Source: an uncultured Kordia sp.
Lineage (GTDB): Bacteria; Bacteroidota; Bacteroidia; Flavobacteriales; Flavobacteriaceae
Assembly: GCF_947496985.1 (NCBI RefSeq)
Contig: NZ_CANMEZ010000005.1
Coordinates: 186,001 to 250,000 of the forward strand
Direction: 5' to 3'
Length of the DNA stretch: 64,000 nt
The notes under the pieces were generated by a model that worked only from the letters and a program-made list of their open reading frames with translations, was not told where the DNA came from and made no database searches. This document shows positions 40,158 to 49,338 of the stretch, one piece after another; the stretch's first letter is position 1, and every line of letters begins with the position of its first letter. The position numbers were made by a program, and so were the translations under genes.

Positions 40158-40449
40158 ATAAATAATGCTAGCTGACAAAAGTACATCAAGTAATTGATAT
40201 TTGATGAAAAGACATAAAAAAAGCAACGATTTATACAAAGTATTCCTCGTCGCTTTGTGTTAACTATAACCTAAATAATTAACCTATAACCCTCAATTTT
40301 ATAGGTTCTTGAACTTAAAAATCATCGTAAATCAAACCTTTGAATGATTTATAACTTTTTATATTCATCTATAAGTTCTCTTGTAAAAGATTTGTTACCC
40401 AACAAAAACAAAAAATATAATTTACCTTTGTCGCAAACAGGAAAAGCCC

Positions 40450-40956
40450 ATGCAAGATTTTATTAATGAACTTCCCAAACTCGCAAAAGAGGTAGAATCA
40501 GAGAACCGAAAATTCTTTACTAAACTCAAAAAGAGAACACCAAAGAATTTAGATTATATCATGCAAGATTTGCATGAAGAAGAGTTTGAGAAAACAGATT
40601 GTCTTACCTGTGCAAATTGTTGTAAAACAACAAGCCCTATTTTTACGAATGCCGATATTGCGCGAATTTCTAAGCATTTTAAAATGAAAGAACATCAATT
40701 TATAAGCCAGTTTTTATACTTTGATGAAGATAATCATCATGTATTGAAAAGCGCACCATGTCATTTTTTAGGAGCTGATAATGATTGTATGATTTATGAT
40801 GTACGACCAAAAGCATGCAGAGAATATCCACATACAGATCGTAAAAAGTTTCATAAAATCTCTGAAATTACCATGAATAATATTGCCATTTGCCCAGCAA
40901 CTTATAATATTGTAGAGAAGCTAAAGACTGTTTTGGCAAGCAAAGGAAAAAAATAA
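40450..40956 (+). CDS. YkgJ-family cysteine cluster protein
   Basis: DCLTCANCCKTTSPIFT...SAPCHFLGADNDCMIYDVRPKACREYPH; TAccTTTG at 40423-40430 upstream. Confidence 0.93.
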   Translation: MQDFINELPKLAKEVESENRKFFTKLKKRTPKNLDYIMQDLHEEEFEKTDCLTCANCCKTTSPIFTNADIARISKHFKMKEHQFISQFLYFDEDNHHVLKSAPCHFLGADNDCMIYDVRPKACREYPHTDRKKFHKISEITMNNIAICPATYNIVEKLKTVLASKGKK

Positions 40957-41022
40957 TCCTTAAAGAAATCTAGAAAAACTGTATCTTTATACAGATCGTT
41001 ACACCCACAAAATCTTATCATT

Positions 41023-41874
41023 TTGGATACTATTTTAACTTATTTTGATGCTATTCCATCTTCGCACAGAAGTGCAATTTTAATTGGAGGAATCGCTTTT
41101 TTCTGGTTAATTGAATATATAATTCCGTTAATTCGATTTGATTACAAAAAGTTCAATCATGCTGGAATTAATATATTTTTTACACTCACTACAATTGTGA
41201 TCAACTTCTTTCTAGCATTCTTATTATTTGAAGCTTCAGAATGGGCGATTGCTAATAAATTTGGAATATTGCAATGGATTGATATTCAATTTCCAAGTTT
41301 ATCCGCTTGGTGGTATGTTCTAATTGGAGTTGCAGCGTTAGATTTTTTTGGTGCTTGGTTGGCACATTATGTAGAACATAGAATTCCTGTATTGTGGCGT
41401 TTTCACTTAGTCCATCATACAGATACGCATGTAGATACTACAACCGCAAATCGTCATCATCCAGGCGAAAGTGTCATTCGTTTTATGTTTACTTTACTAG
41501 GCGTTATTCTTGTAGGTGCGCCAATAGCAATTATAATGTTATATCAATCAATGTCTGTGGTATTATCACAATTTAATCATGCAAATATTAGCATTCCTAA
41601 AAAGTTAGATACAATTATTAGTTATGTAATTGTTTCTCCTAATATGCATAAAGTGCATCATCACAATGTATTACCGTATACAGATACAAATTATGGAAAC
41701 ATATTTTCAATTTGGGATCGAATTTTTCAAACATTCGCAACCAAAGATCCTGAAACATTGGTTTATGGTGTTGATACGTATCCGAATGCTTCCGAAAATG
41801 CAAACTTAAAAAGCTTACTAAAAATTCCTTTTAACAAATATCGTCCGCCAACAACGTTGAATGCTGATGAATAA
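41023..41874 (+). CDS. Sterol desaturase / fatty acid hydroxylase family protein (TTG start)
   Basis: HYVEHRIPVLWRFHLVHHTDTHVDTTTANRHHPGE; NMHKVHHHNVLPYTDTNYGNIFSIWDRIFQTF. Confidence 0.93.
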   Translation: MDTILTYFDAIPSSHRSAILIGGIAFFWLIEYIIPLIRFDYKKFNHAGINIFFTLTTIVINFFLAFLLFEASEWAIANKFGILQWIDIQFPSLSAWWYVLIGVAALDFFGAWLAHYVEHRIPVLWRFHLVHHTDTHVDTTTANRHHPGESVIRFMFTLLGVILVGAPIAIIMLYQSMSVVLSQFNHANISIPKKLDTIISYVIVSPNMHKVHHHNVLPYTDTNYGNIFSIWDRIFQTFATKDPETLVYGVDTYPNASENANLKSLLKIPFNKYRPPTTLNADE

Positions 41875-41883
41875 TCGTATTAC

Positions 41884-43122
41884 ATGAATCATCAGGTTTT
41901 AGTTATTGGATACGTTTGGCCAGAGCCAAATTCTTCCGCCGCAGGAATTCGAATGTTGCAATTATTGCAATTGTTTCGAGAACAAAATTGGGAAGTTACT
42001 TTTGCATGTCCAGCAGCTCAAAGTGAATTTGGGTATGACTTACGTCAGATTGGGATTGCTTCAAAAACAATTCAAATTAATGATACTGGCTTTGATGATT
42101 TTATACAAAAATTAAATCCGTCAATAGTATTGTTTGATCGTTTTATGATGGAAGAACAATTTGGTTGGCGCGTTGCGGAACATTGTCCTAATGCATTACG
42201 AATATTAGACACAGAAGATCTACACAGTTTACGAAAAGCACGTCATCAAGCATTGAAAGACCAAAAAGAATTTCATGTTGATATGCTAAAAAGGTATCAA
42301 TTGGCACAGCGTGAAATTGCCAGTATTTTACGTTGCGATATTTCATTGCTAATTTCTGAAGTGGAACGCGATATTTTGATCAATCATTTTAAAATAGACG
42401 CTTCCTTGTTGTTATATATTCCGTTTATGTTGGAATCATTATCAAGAGAACACATAGAAAGTTTACCAATTTTTGAAGAGCGACAACATTTTGTAACAAT
42501 TGGAAACTTTTTACATGCGCCTAATCGTGATATGGTGTTGTATTTGAAGAAAGAAGTATGGCCAGTTTTACGTAGTAAACTTCCAAAAACAGAAATGCAT
42601 GTGTATGGTTCATATGCGAAACAAGATAGCTTACAACTGAATCAACCAAAAGAAAAGTTCTTCGTTCACGGTAGAGCCGAAAGTGCTTCAGAAGTCATTT
42701 CAAAAGCTAGAATTTTATTAGCACCATTGCGTTTTGGAGCGGGTTTAAAAGGTAAATTCATTGATGGAATGCAACATGGAACGCCATGCGTAACCACTAC
42801 AATTGGAGCAGAAGGAATGCATGGGAATGTACCTTGGAACGGAATTGTTTCAGATATTGTTGGAACTCTAGTCAATGAAACGGTAGAATTGTATACAGAT
42901 AAAAATCGTTGGTTAACAGCGCAGCAAAATGGTTTTGAAATTCTTTCAACACGTTATCAAAAAGAGAGATTTCAGCAACAACTTTTAGAAAAAATAGAAA
43001 CTACATTTCACAATCTAGAAGCACATAGGGCAAACAATTTCTTTGGAAGTATGTTGCAATTGCATACTACAAAAAGCACCAAATACATGTCACTTTGGAT
43101 TGAGGAGAAGAATAAGATCTAA
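41884..43122 (+). CDS. Glycosyltransferase (group 1/GT4-like)
   Basis: FVTIGNFLHAPNRDMVLYLKKEVWPVLRSKLPKTEMHVYGS...ARILLAPLRFGAGLKGKFIDGMQHGTPCVTTTIGAEGM. Confidence 0.88.
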   Translation: MNHQVLVIGYVWPEPNSSAAGIRMLQLLQLFREQNWEVTFACPAAQSEFGYDLRQIGIASKTIQINDTGFDDFIQKLNPSIVLFDRFMMEEQFGWRVAEHCPNALRILDTEDLHSLRKARHQALKDQKEFHVDMLKRYQLAQREIASILRCDISLLISEVERDILINHFKIDASLLLYIPFMLESLSREHIESLPIFEERQHFVTIGNFLHAPNRDMVLYLKKEVWPVLRSKLPKTEMHVYGSYAKQDSLQLNQPKEKFFVHGRAESASEVISKARILLAPLRFGAGLKGKFIDGMQHGTPCVTTTIGAEGMHGNVPWNGIVSDIVGTLVNETVELYTDKNRWLTAQQNGFEILSTRYQKERFQQQLLEKIETTFHNLEAHRANNFFGSMLQLHTTKSTKYMSLWIEEKNKI

Positions 43123-43169
43123 AATGATAAATGTTAAATGCAAAAAGATTGTTTCAAACAATAAACTCT

Positions 43170-44426
43170 TTATTTATAAATCAAATATTTTTCACGAACT
43201 TTTTTAAAAGCATTCAATCCTTCTTGCCAAGTTGCTTTAATTTCAGTTTCGGTTAATCCTGCTTCAATTTGTTGTTGTAATTTGTCAGTTCCTGCAAGTT
43301 TGTAAAAGAAATTATTCTTATTGAAAAAAGGTTTATCTGCCGCGTGTTGTTGATGTGTATTATAAAATTCTAGCAACCATTTCAAATTAATTTCAGACAA
43401 ACGTTTTTCTTGTGATAAATCATAACCGTGGCATTCTTTTCCATTGTTTTTTGGATTTTTTGCTCCAAAATTTGGTTTTGGTGTAAAGCTATACGAATGG
43501 CGTTTCAAGAAGTAATCTGGAGTTCCTGCAATTTGAAACTGTTTCTCTGTTCCACGTCCAATACTTACTGGCGTAGCTTCTAGTAAACATAAACTTGGAT
43601 ATAAATTTATTGACTGATCGTTTGGTAAATTTGGTGATGGTTTTATGGGTAAACTGTAAAAAGTGTCATGTGTGTAGTTTTCAACTTCAATAATAGTTAA
43701 ATCACATTTCACGCTATTCTTTAACCAATTCTCACCATTAATCATTTGAGCATATTCACCAATGGTCATTCCGTGAACAATTGGAATTGGATGCATTCCT
43801 ACGAAACTTTTAAATTCCTTTTCTAAAATGGGACCATCTACATAATGTCCATTCGGGTTTGGTCTGTCTAAAATTAACACAGGAATATTCGCTTCAGCGC
43901 AAGCTTCCATCACATAATGTAGTGTAGAAATATAAGTGTAAAAACGTGCGCCAACATCTTGTACATCAAATATAACAACATCTAAATTTTCTAACTGTTC
44001 AGGATATGGTTTTTTATTCTTTCCATACAAAGAAATAATTGGTAAACCTGTTTTAATATCTTTTCCATGTTTTACAAGTTCGCCTGCATCAGCTTTTCCA
44101 CGAAAACCGTGTTCAGGAGAAAATACTGTTTGTACATTCACGTTAAGCGCAACTAACGAATCTACTAGATGCGTATATTCATTCTCTGATTTAAAAATAA
44201 CACTGGTTTGATTGGCAACAATTCCAACACGTTTATTTTGAAGTTTTGGTAAAAACATACCTGTTCTGTTAGCACCAACAATAACTTCTTTTTTCGTTTC
44301 TGAAATTACTGGATTTCCATTCTCAGCAGCTTTGTGAGCGTTTTGTTGTGTTTTGGCATCACATCTTGTGAAAAATCCGATTAATAACAACAATAAAAAT
44401 GTATTTTTGAAAAATCTATAAACCAT
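43170..44426 (-). CDS. DUF1343 / NamZ-like exo-beta-N-acetylmuramidase family lipoprotein
   Basis: KRVGIVANQTSVI...VQTVFSPEHGFRGKADAGE...VIFDVQDVGARFYTYISTLHYVMEAC...NPNGHYVDGPIL. Confidence 0.93.
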   Translation of the reverse strand: MVYRFFKNTFLLLLLIGFFTRCDAKTQQNAHKAAENGNPVISETKKEVIVGANRTGMFLPKLQNKRVGIVANQTSVIFKSENEYTHLVDSLVALNVNVQTVFSPEHGFRGKADAGELVKHGKDIKTGLPIISLYGKNKKPYPEQLENLDVVIFDVQDVGARFYTYISTLHYVMEACAEANIPVLILDRPNPNGHYVDGPILEKEFKSFVGMHPIPIVHGMTIGEYAQMINGENWLKNSVKCDLTIIEVENYTHDTFYSLPIKPSPNLPNDQSINLYPSLCLLEATPVSIGRGTEKQFQIAGTPDYFLKRHSYSFTPKPNFGAKNPKNNGKECHGYDLSQEKRLSEINLKWLLEFYNTHQQHAADKPFFNKNNFFYKLAGTDKLQQQIEAGLTETEIKATWQEGLNAFKKVREKYLIYK

Positions 44427-44428
44427 TC

Positions 44429-45676
44429 TTGAATTTGAATTACGAGTTTTTTATTGCCAAACGTATTATTAAGGCAAAACAGTATAAAAGTAGTGTATCA
44501 GCAACAATAATAAAAATCGCTATTGCTGCAATTGCGATTGGTATTGTCATGATGATGGTTGCGATAGCTACAGGAATGGGACTGCAAAAAACGATCCAAG
44601 AAAAAGTTGCAGCATTTAATGGACACATTCAAATCTCTACTTTTGATAATAATGACTCGGAAGTTTCACTATTTCCAGTAGATTCAAAACAAGAGTTTTA
44701 CCCAAGTTTTACACAGGTTGAAGGCGTAACGCATATCCAGGCTGTAGCTACGAAAGCAGGAATTATTCGCACCGAAAAAACATTTGAAGGAGTTTTAGCA
44801 AAAGGTGTTGGGAAAGATTATAATTGGACTCCTTTTGAAGATTTTTTAAAAGAAGGACGTTTGCCAAATGTGTCTGAAAAACGTGAAAATAGAGAAATTT
44901 TAATTTCAAGTTATTTAGCACGACGTTTAGAATTTAAGTTAGGCGATACATTCAAAACCTTATTTTTAAAAGAAAATACAAACGAAATTCCTAATGAACG
45001 AACGTTTGAAATTGTTGGAATCTACGAATCTGGATTTCAAAAATTTGATGAAAATGTCATGTTGGTTGATATTCGTCATATTCAACGAATGAATAAATGG
45101 AAAAAAGATCAAATAGGAAATTTTGAAGTTTTTCTAGATGATTTTGAATTGATTCAGCAGAAAGACGATGAAATTTATGATGTCATACCTCCAAATTTAG
45201 ATACACAAAGTATAGTGAGTAAGTTTCCGTTTATTTTTGAATGGATTTCACTATTTGATGTCAATATCTTTTTAATCATCGGAATCATTATTATTGTTGG
45301 AGGAATCAATATGATTACTGCTTTGTTAGTATTGATTTTAGATAGAACTCCTATGATTGGAATTTTAAAATCACTAGGAAGTAATGATTGGAGTATTCAA
45401 AAAATATTTTTATACAACGCAACTTATTTAATTGCAATAGGATTATTAATCGGAAACGTTCTTGGAATAGGACTTATTTGGTCGCAACGTACATTTGGGT
45501 TTCTAAAATTTCCAAATCCAGAACAATATCACACTACTATTATTCCAACACATATTGAACTTTGGCATATCATAGCATTGAATATTGGTACGTTGGTTTT
45601 GTGTGTATTAATGTTAATATTACCTTCTTATATTATCACAAAAATTACGCCTGTAAAAGCAATTAAGTTTACCTGA
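44429..45676 (+). CDS. ABC transporter permease, LolC/LolE/FtsX family (TTG start)
   Basis: YEFFIAKRIIKAKQYKSSVSATIIKIAIAAIAIGIVMMMVAIATGMGLQKTIQEKVAAFNGHIQI; C-terminal FtsX core. Confidence 0.92.
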   Translation: MNLNYEFFIAKRIIKAKQYKSSVSATIIKIAIAAIAIGIVMMMVAIATGMGLQKTIQEKVAAFNGHIQISTFDNNDSEVSLFPVDSKQEFYPSFTQVEGVTHIQAVATKAGIIRTEKTFEGVLAKGVGKDYNWTPFEDFLKEGRLPNVSEKRENREILISSYLARRLEFKLGDTFKTLFLKENTNEIPNERTFEIVGIYESGFQKFDENVMLVDIRHIQRMNKWKKDQIGNFEVFLDDFELIQQKDDEIYDVIPPNLDTQSIVSKFPFIFEWISLFDVNIFLIIGIIIIVGGINMITALLVLILDRTPMIGILKSLGSNDWSIQKIFLYNATYLIAIGLLIGNVLGIGLIWSQRTFGFLKFPNPEQYHTTIIPTHIELWHIIALNIGTLVLCVLMLILPSYIITKITPVKAIKFT

Positions 45677-45769
45677 TTTTTTTGGTGTTTTAGATTATAA
45701 GAATATCCATTTGGACTTTACTAAGCTTATATGTAAGTTAGAGTTATATTTAACTTAAATCATGATATT

Positions 45770-45973
45770 ATGAAAAGGAAAAATTTTAAATCATTAAAAC
45801 TGAATAAAAAAATAATTTCGAATTTTTATCAATCTAAAATTAAAGGGGGAAATACAACAACAAGAGAGAGTGTATTTATTTGTGGACCTCGACCTTCTAT
45901 TGATATTTGTGATAGTGATTATTGTCCTCCTTCAAAAGGTGAAGCAATTACTCTTTGTATGTGCAATTTATAG
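45770..45973 (+). CDS. RiPP precursor-like peptide, copy C
   Basis: MKRKNFKSLKLNKKIISNFYQSKIKGG + NTTTRESVFICGPRPSIDICDSDYCPPSKGEAITLCMCNL. Confidence 0.75.
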   Translation: MKRKNFKSLKLNKKIISNFYQSKIKGGNTTTRESVFICGPRPSIDICDSDYCPPSKGEAITLCMCNL

Positions 45974-46023
45974 CTTTAAATTTTAAATCATAATTGGTGT
46001 AATATAAATCTAAAGAGAGTTTG

Positions 46024-46031
46024 TATCTTTG
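46024..46031 (+). promoter_or_regulatory. -7 promoter element TAtcTTTG
   Basis: Overlaps the track's nominal start at 46029, so ATG 46050 is the likelier start. Confidence 0.5.
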
Positions 46032-46049
46032 TACGCTCAAATTAGAAGC

Positions 46050-47411
46050 ATGGAATACGCAGAAAATATATTAGGAACTATTGGAAATACACCTTTAGTG
46101 AAAATGAATGCCTTAGTAAAAGATGTTGACGCTTTGGTATTGGCAAAATATGAAACATTTAACCCCGGAAATTCTGTGAAAGATAGAATGGCGTTAAAGA
46201 TGATTGAAGATGCAGAAGCGGATGGACGTTTGAAGCCAGGAGGAACGATTATTGAAGGTACTTCTGGAAATACAGGAATGGGATTAGCTTTGGCGGCTGT
46301 TATAAAAGGATACAAACTTATTTGTGTAATGGCTGATAAACAATCGAAAGAAAAGATTGATATTTTACGTGCTGTTGGAGCTGAAGTTGTAGTGTGTCCA
46401 ACTGCTGTAGAACCAGATGATCCACGTTCATATTACTCGGTTTCAAAGCGTTTAGGAGAAGAAACTCCTAATTCTTGGTATGTAAACCAATATGATAATC
46501 CAAGTAATGCAAAAGCGCATTATGAAAGTACTGGTCCAGAAATTTGGAAGCAAACAGATGGGAAAATAACACATTTTATTGTTGGAGTTGGAACAGGAGG
46601 AACAATTTCTGGTGTTGGAAAATACCTAAAAGAACAAAATCCTGATGTGAAAATTTGGGGAGTTGATACGTATGGTTCTGTATTTAAAAAGTACCATGAA
46701 ACAGGAATTTTTGATGAAAACGAAATTTATTCATACATCACAGAAGGTATTGGAGAAGATATTTTACCAAAAAATGTAAACTTTGATATCATTGATGGAT
46801 TTACAAAAGTAACTGACAAAGATGCTGCTGTATATACACAACGTTTAGCAAAAGAAGAAGGAATGTTTTTAGGAAACTCTGCAGGGTCTGCTATTAAAGG
46901 ATTATTGCAGTTAAAAGAGCATTTTACAAAAGACGATGTTGTTGTTGTGTTATTTCATGATCACGGAAGTAGATATGTAGGGAAAATGTTTAATGATGAT
47001 TGGATGCGTGAACGCGGATTCTTAGATGAAGAAGTGTCAACAGCTTCAGATTTAATTAATGATCATCATGATAAACCATTGGTAACCGTAAAAACAGGAG
47101 AATTGGTGTCACATGCAATAGAACGTATGCGTAAATTCAAAATTTCTCAAATTCCTGTGGTTGATACTGAAGGTTTTGTAGGTTCAGTTGATGAAACTAC
47201 ATTGTTTTCAAAATATATGGAAAACAAAGAAATTAGCGACATGTACATTTCAGATATCATGCAAGAACCGTTTCCTGTAGTACACAAAAATGCTTCTATT
47301 GATGATATTTCAAAATTAATTACAAAAGACAATCAAGCAGTATTGGTTGATTTAGGAAACAATAAACATCATATTATTACAAAGTATGATATCATAAAAG
47401 GAATTAATTAA
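46050..47411 (+). CDS. PLP-dependent cysteine synthase / cystathionine beta-synthase-like with C-terminal CBS domains
   Basis: MEYAENILGTIGNTPLVKMN..NPGNSVKDRMA..EGTSGNTGMGLA; GVGTGGTISGVGKYLK; CBS pair HAIERMRKFKISQIPVVDTEGFVGSV. Confidence 0.95.
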   Translation: MEYAENILGTIGNTPLVKMNALVKDVDALVLAKYETFNPGNSVKDRMALKMIEDAEADGRLKPGGTIIEGTSGNTGMGLALAAVIKGYKLICVMADKQSKEKIDILRAVGAEVVVCPTAVEPDDPRSYYSVSKRLGEETPNSWYVNQYDNPSNAKAHYESTGPEIWKQTDGKITHFIVGVGTGGTISGVGKYLKEQNPDVKIWGVDTYGSVFKKYHETGIFDENEIYSYITEGIGEDILPKNVNFDIIDGFTKVTDKDAAVYTQRLAKEEGMFLGNSAGSAIKGLLQLKEHFTKDDVVVVLFHDHGSRYVGKMFNDDWMRERGFLDEEVSTASDLINDHHDKPLVTVKTGELVSHAIERMRKFKISQIPVVDTEGFVGSVDETTLFSKYMENKEISDMYISDIMQEPFPVVHKNASIDDISKLITKDNQAVLVDLGNNKHHIITKYDIIKGIN

Positions 47412-47431
47412 TTCCATTGAAAATACAGCAT

Positions 47432-47466
47432 AAAAAAGTCGAATATTACTATTCGACTTTTTTTAT
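47432..47466 (+). terminator. Rho-independent terminator
   Basis: aaaaaagtcgaatattactattcgacttttttt. Confidence 0.85.
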
Positions 47467-47477
47467 GGATTATATTT

Positions 47478-47828
47478 TTATAAGAGCGGATCTTTATTTT
47501 TAAAGTCTGAAACTAACTTCTTGTAACGTTTTTCTAGGTTTCTGTTATCAATCAATATAATTATTAATACAGAGAAGAATATAAATATAGAATAACCTAA
47601 AATTGAATTTAAGCTACCTTTCAATGTCCCTGAACCACCTTCATCTGGACTTATGATATAAGAACCAGCTTGTTCTCCTTGGCTTGGAACCACATTTGAG
47701 GTAATATTATCCTGTAGCTGATCATCCGCTTTATTCGGGATGTTAGCATGTAGGTTAAGGGCAAATATGAAAAATAATAATATGGTAATTTGTATTTTCA
47801 CAGCATAAAAATATAAAAAAAAACTCAC
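47478..47828 (-). CDS. Small membrane/secreted hypothetical protein
   Basis: Signal-like N-terminus, one C-terminal TM (YSIFIFFSVLIIILID) and basic tail. Confidence 0.55.
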   Translation of the reverse strand: MSFFLYFYAVKIQITILLFFIFALNLHANIPNKADDQLQDNITSNVVPSQGEQAGSYIISPDEGGSGTLKGSLNSILGYSIFIFFSVLIIILIDNRNLEKRYKKLVSDFKNKDPLL

Positions 47829-48329
47829 AAAAATAATTTTAGCTATTGATTTTTAGGATTTTATAAATTTTAAATACAAACAATATTAACAAGTATTTGT
47901 TAATTATCTGACACTGTTATGTAACTAAAGTGTCCTTGTTTTAAACATTTTATATTTTTTCAAAAAAAGTATAAAATAAAACATTTAAAATCTAAATTTT
48001 ATGTAATTCCTTTGTTTACAATAGTTTATTAAGTGATTTTAGTTTTCTTTAATAGGTTAAATTCATTTTTAAACACTTAAAAAGACATCTGTTATTCAAA
48101 AATAATTCATGAAATAGTTTACGTGATTTTGGGGGCAATCAATGTAGAAAAAACATGAGTGTTGTGGTCAGAATTAGATTCAAAAAATCTAATAATTCTT
48201 TCAAAGTGAACACAAAAATAACAACTTTTTTCATAAAATATTGTATTTATCTAATAGATTCACTGCAAAGACAGGGAAGATGTCTAGTTATTTGATGATT
48301 TTTTATACATATCTATAGTTTAAAAACTA

Positions 48330-48365
48330 AAAAATCTCTTAATATTTAAAATACTAAGAGATTTT
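48330..48365 (-). terminator. Terminator for precursor D
   Basis: aaaaatctcttaatatttaaaatactaagagatttt. Confidence 0.75.
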
Positions 48366-48385
48366 ATAACAGTTTTTATGAATTA

Positions 48386-48571
48386 CTATTTTGCAGTTTT
48401 TAATTCTGTTGGACAGTCAGGACAAGAATAACATGATAAGTGACAAGTGCAAACTCCTACTGGAATAGTTGTTTGATTAGAACCTAATCTTCCTCCTGAT
48501 ACAATAATACGATCTAATTTACTAATTGATTTCTTATTTAATGCTAAACTTTGTGTTGTTCTTTTTTTCAT
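48386..48571 (-). CDS. RiPP precursor-like peptide, copy D
   Basis: MKKRTTQSLALNKKSISKLDRIIVSGG + RLGSNQTTIPVGVCTCHLSCYSCPDCPTELKTAK. Confidence 0.75.
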   Translation of the reverse strand: MKKRTTQSLALNKKSISKLDRIIVSGGRLGSNQTTIPVGVCTCHLSCYSCPDCPTELKTAK

Positions 48572-48639
48572 AATTTATGGTTTTATTTCATTATCAATAT
48601 ATGAAAAATATCCTATTAAAATTTTCTATTTATAAAATA

Positions 48640-48660
48640 AAAAGCGAGCCGAAGCCCGCT
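48640..48660 (-). terminator. TTCG-tetraloop terminator for precursor E
   Basis: Minus strand agcgggcTTCGgctcgctttttatttt. Confidence 0.7.
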
Positions 48661-48687
48661 AATTAAATAATTTTCAAATTAATGAAA

Positions 48688-48879
48688 TTACTCAGATGTA
48701 CATTGCATACGTCCTGATGGTCCCCAGCAGTATACTTCAATTGTTAATGGTTCCGCAATAGGGTCCGCACAATTACAATACGTTTTCGTGTTAGGAGCCG
48801 CACCAGTTACAATGTTAGCTCTAAAGTTAGAAATTGACTTTTTGTTAAGCGTTAAGCTTTTTACATTTCTTTTTTTCAT
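48688..48879 (-). CDS. RiPP precursor-like peptide, copy E (start corrected from 48915)
   Basis: MKKRNVKSLTLNKKSISNFRANIVTGA + APNTKTYCNCADPIAEPLTIEVYCWGPSGRMQCTSE. Confidence 0.75.
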   Translation of the reverse strand: MKKRNVKSLTLNKKSISNFRANIVTGAAPNTKTYCNCADPIAEPLTIEVYCWGPSGRMQCTSE

Positions 48880-49338
48880 AATATGAAAATTTAAGTTAAT
48901 AATGTAAAAGTTCACGATTACAATATTTGTTACCCTAAAACATCGACAAACTTGTGTTGAGTTTTTAGTATATGAAGTTATATGTTATGACTTTTTAACA
49001 TACAATGGTATAAGATATTCCTTAATAAACTCTACGTTGAGCAGCCATAGATTGTAAACGGAATGATGATCTTAAAGTATTTAGAAAATTGAATACCGAA
49101 AAACAAAGCTTCTCGGTTTTTATGAATTGTAAGAATGCTTCAAAACTATAAAATTACAAGCTAATTTTGAAATATTTTTCTATAAATAAGATAACTCTAA
49201 ATTTATGATTTGTAAGTAGACTAGCTTTGATGTTTATAATAAGTAGATAAATTTAGGATTAAACAAAAATGTAGGATTTAGATTTGCAGTAATGAGGTTT
49301 TTGGCTTCTTTTTCCTATATTTAAGAAAACCTTTATGT

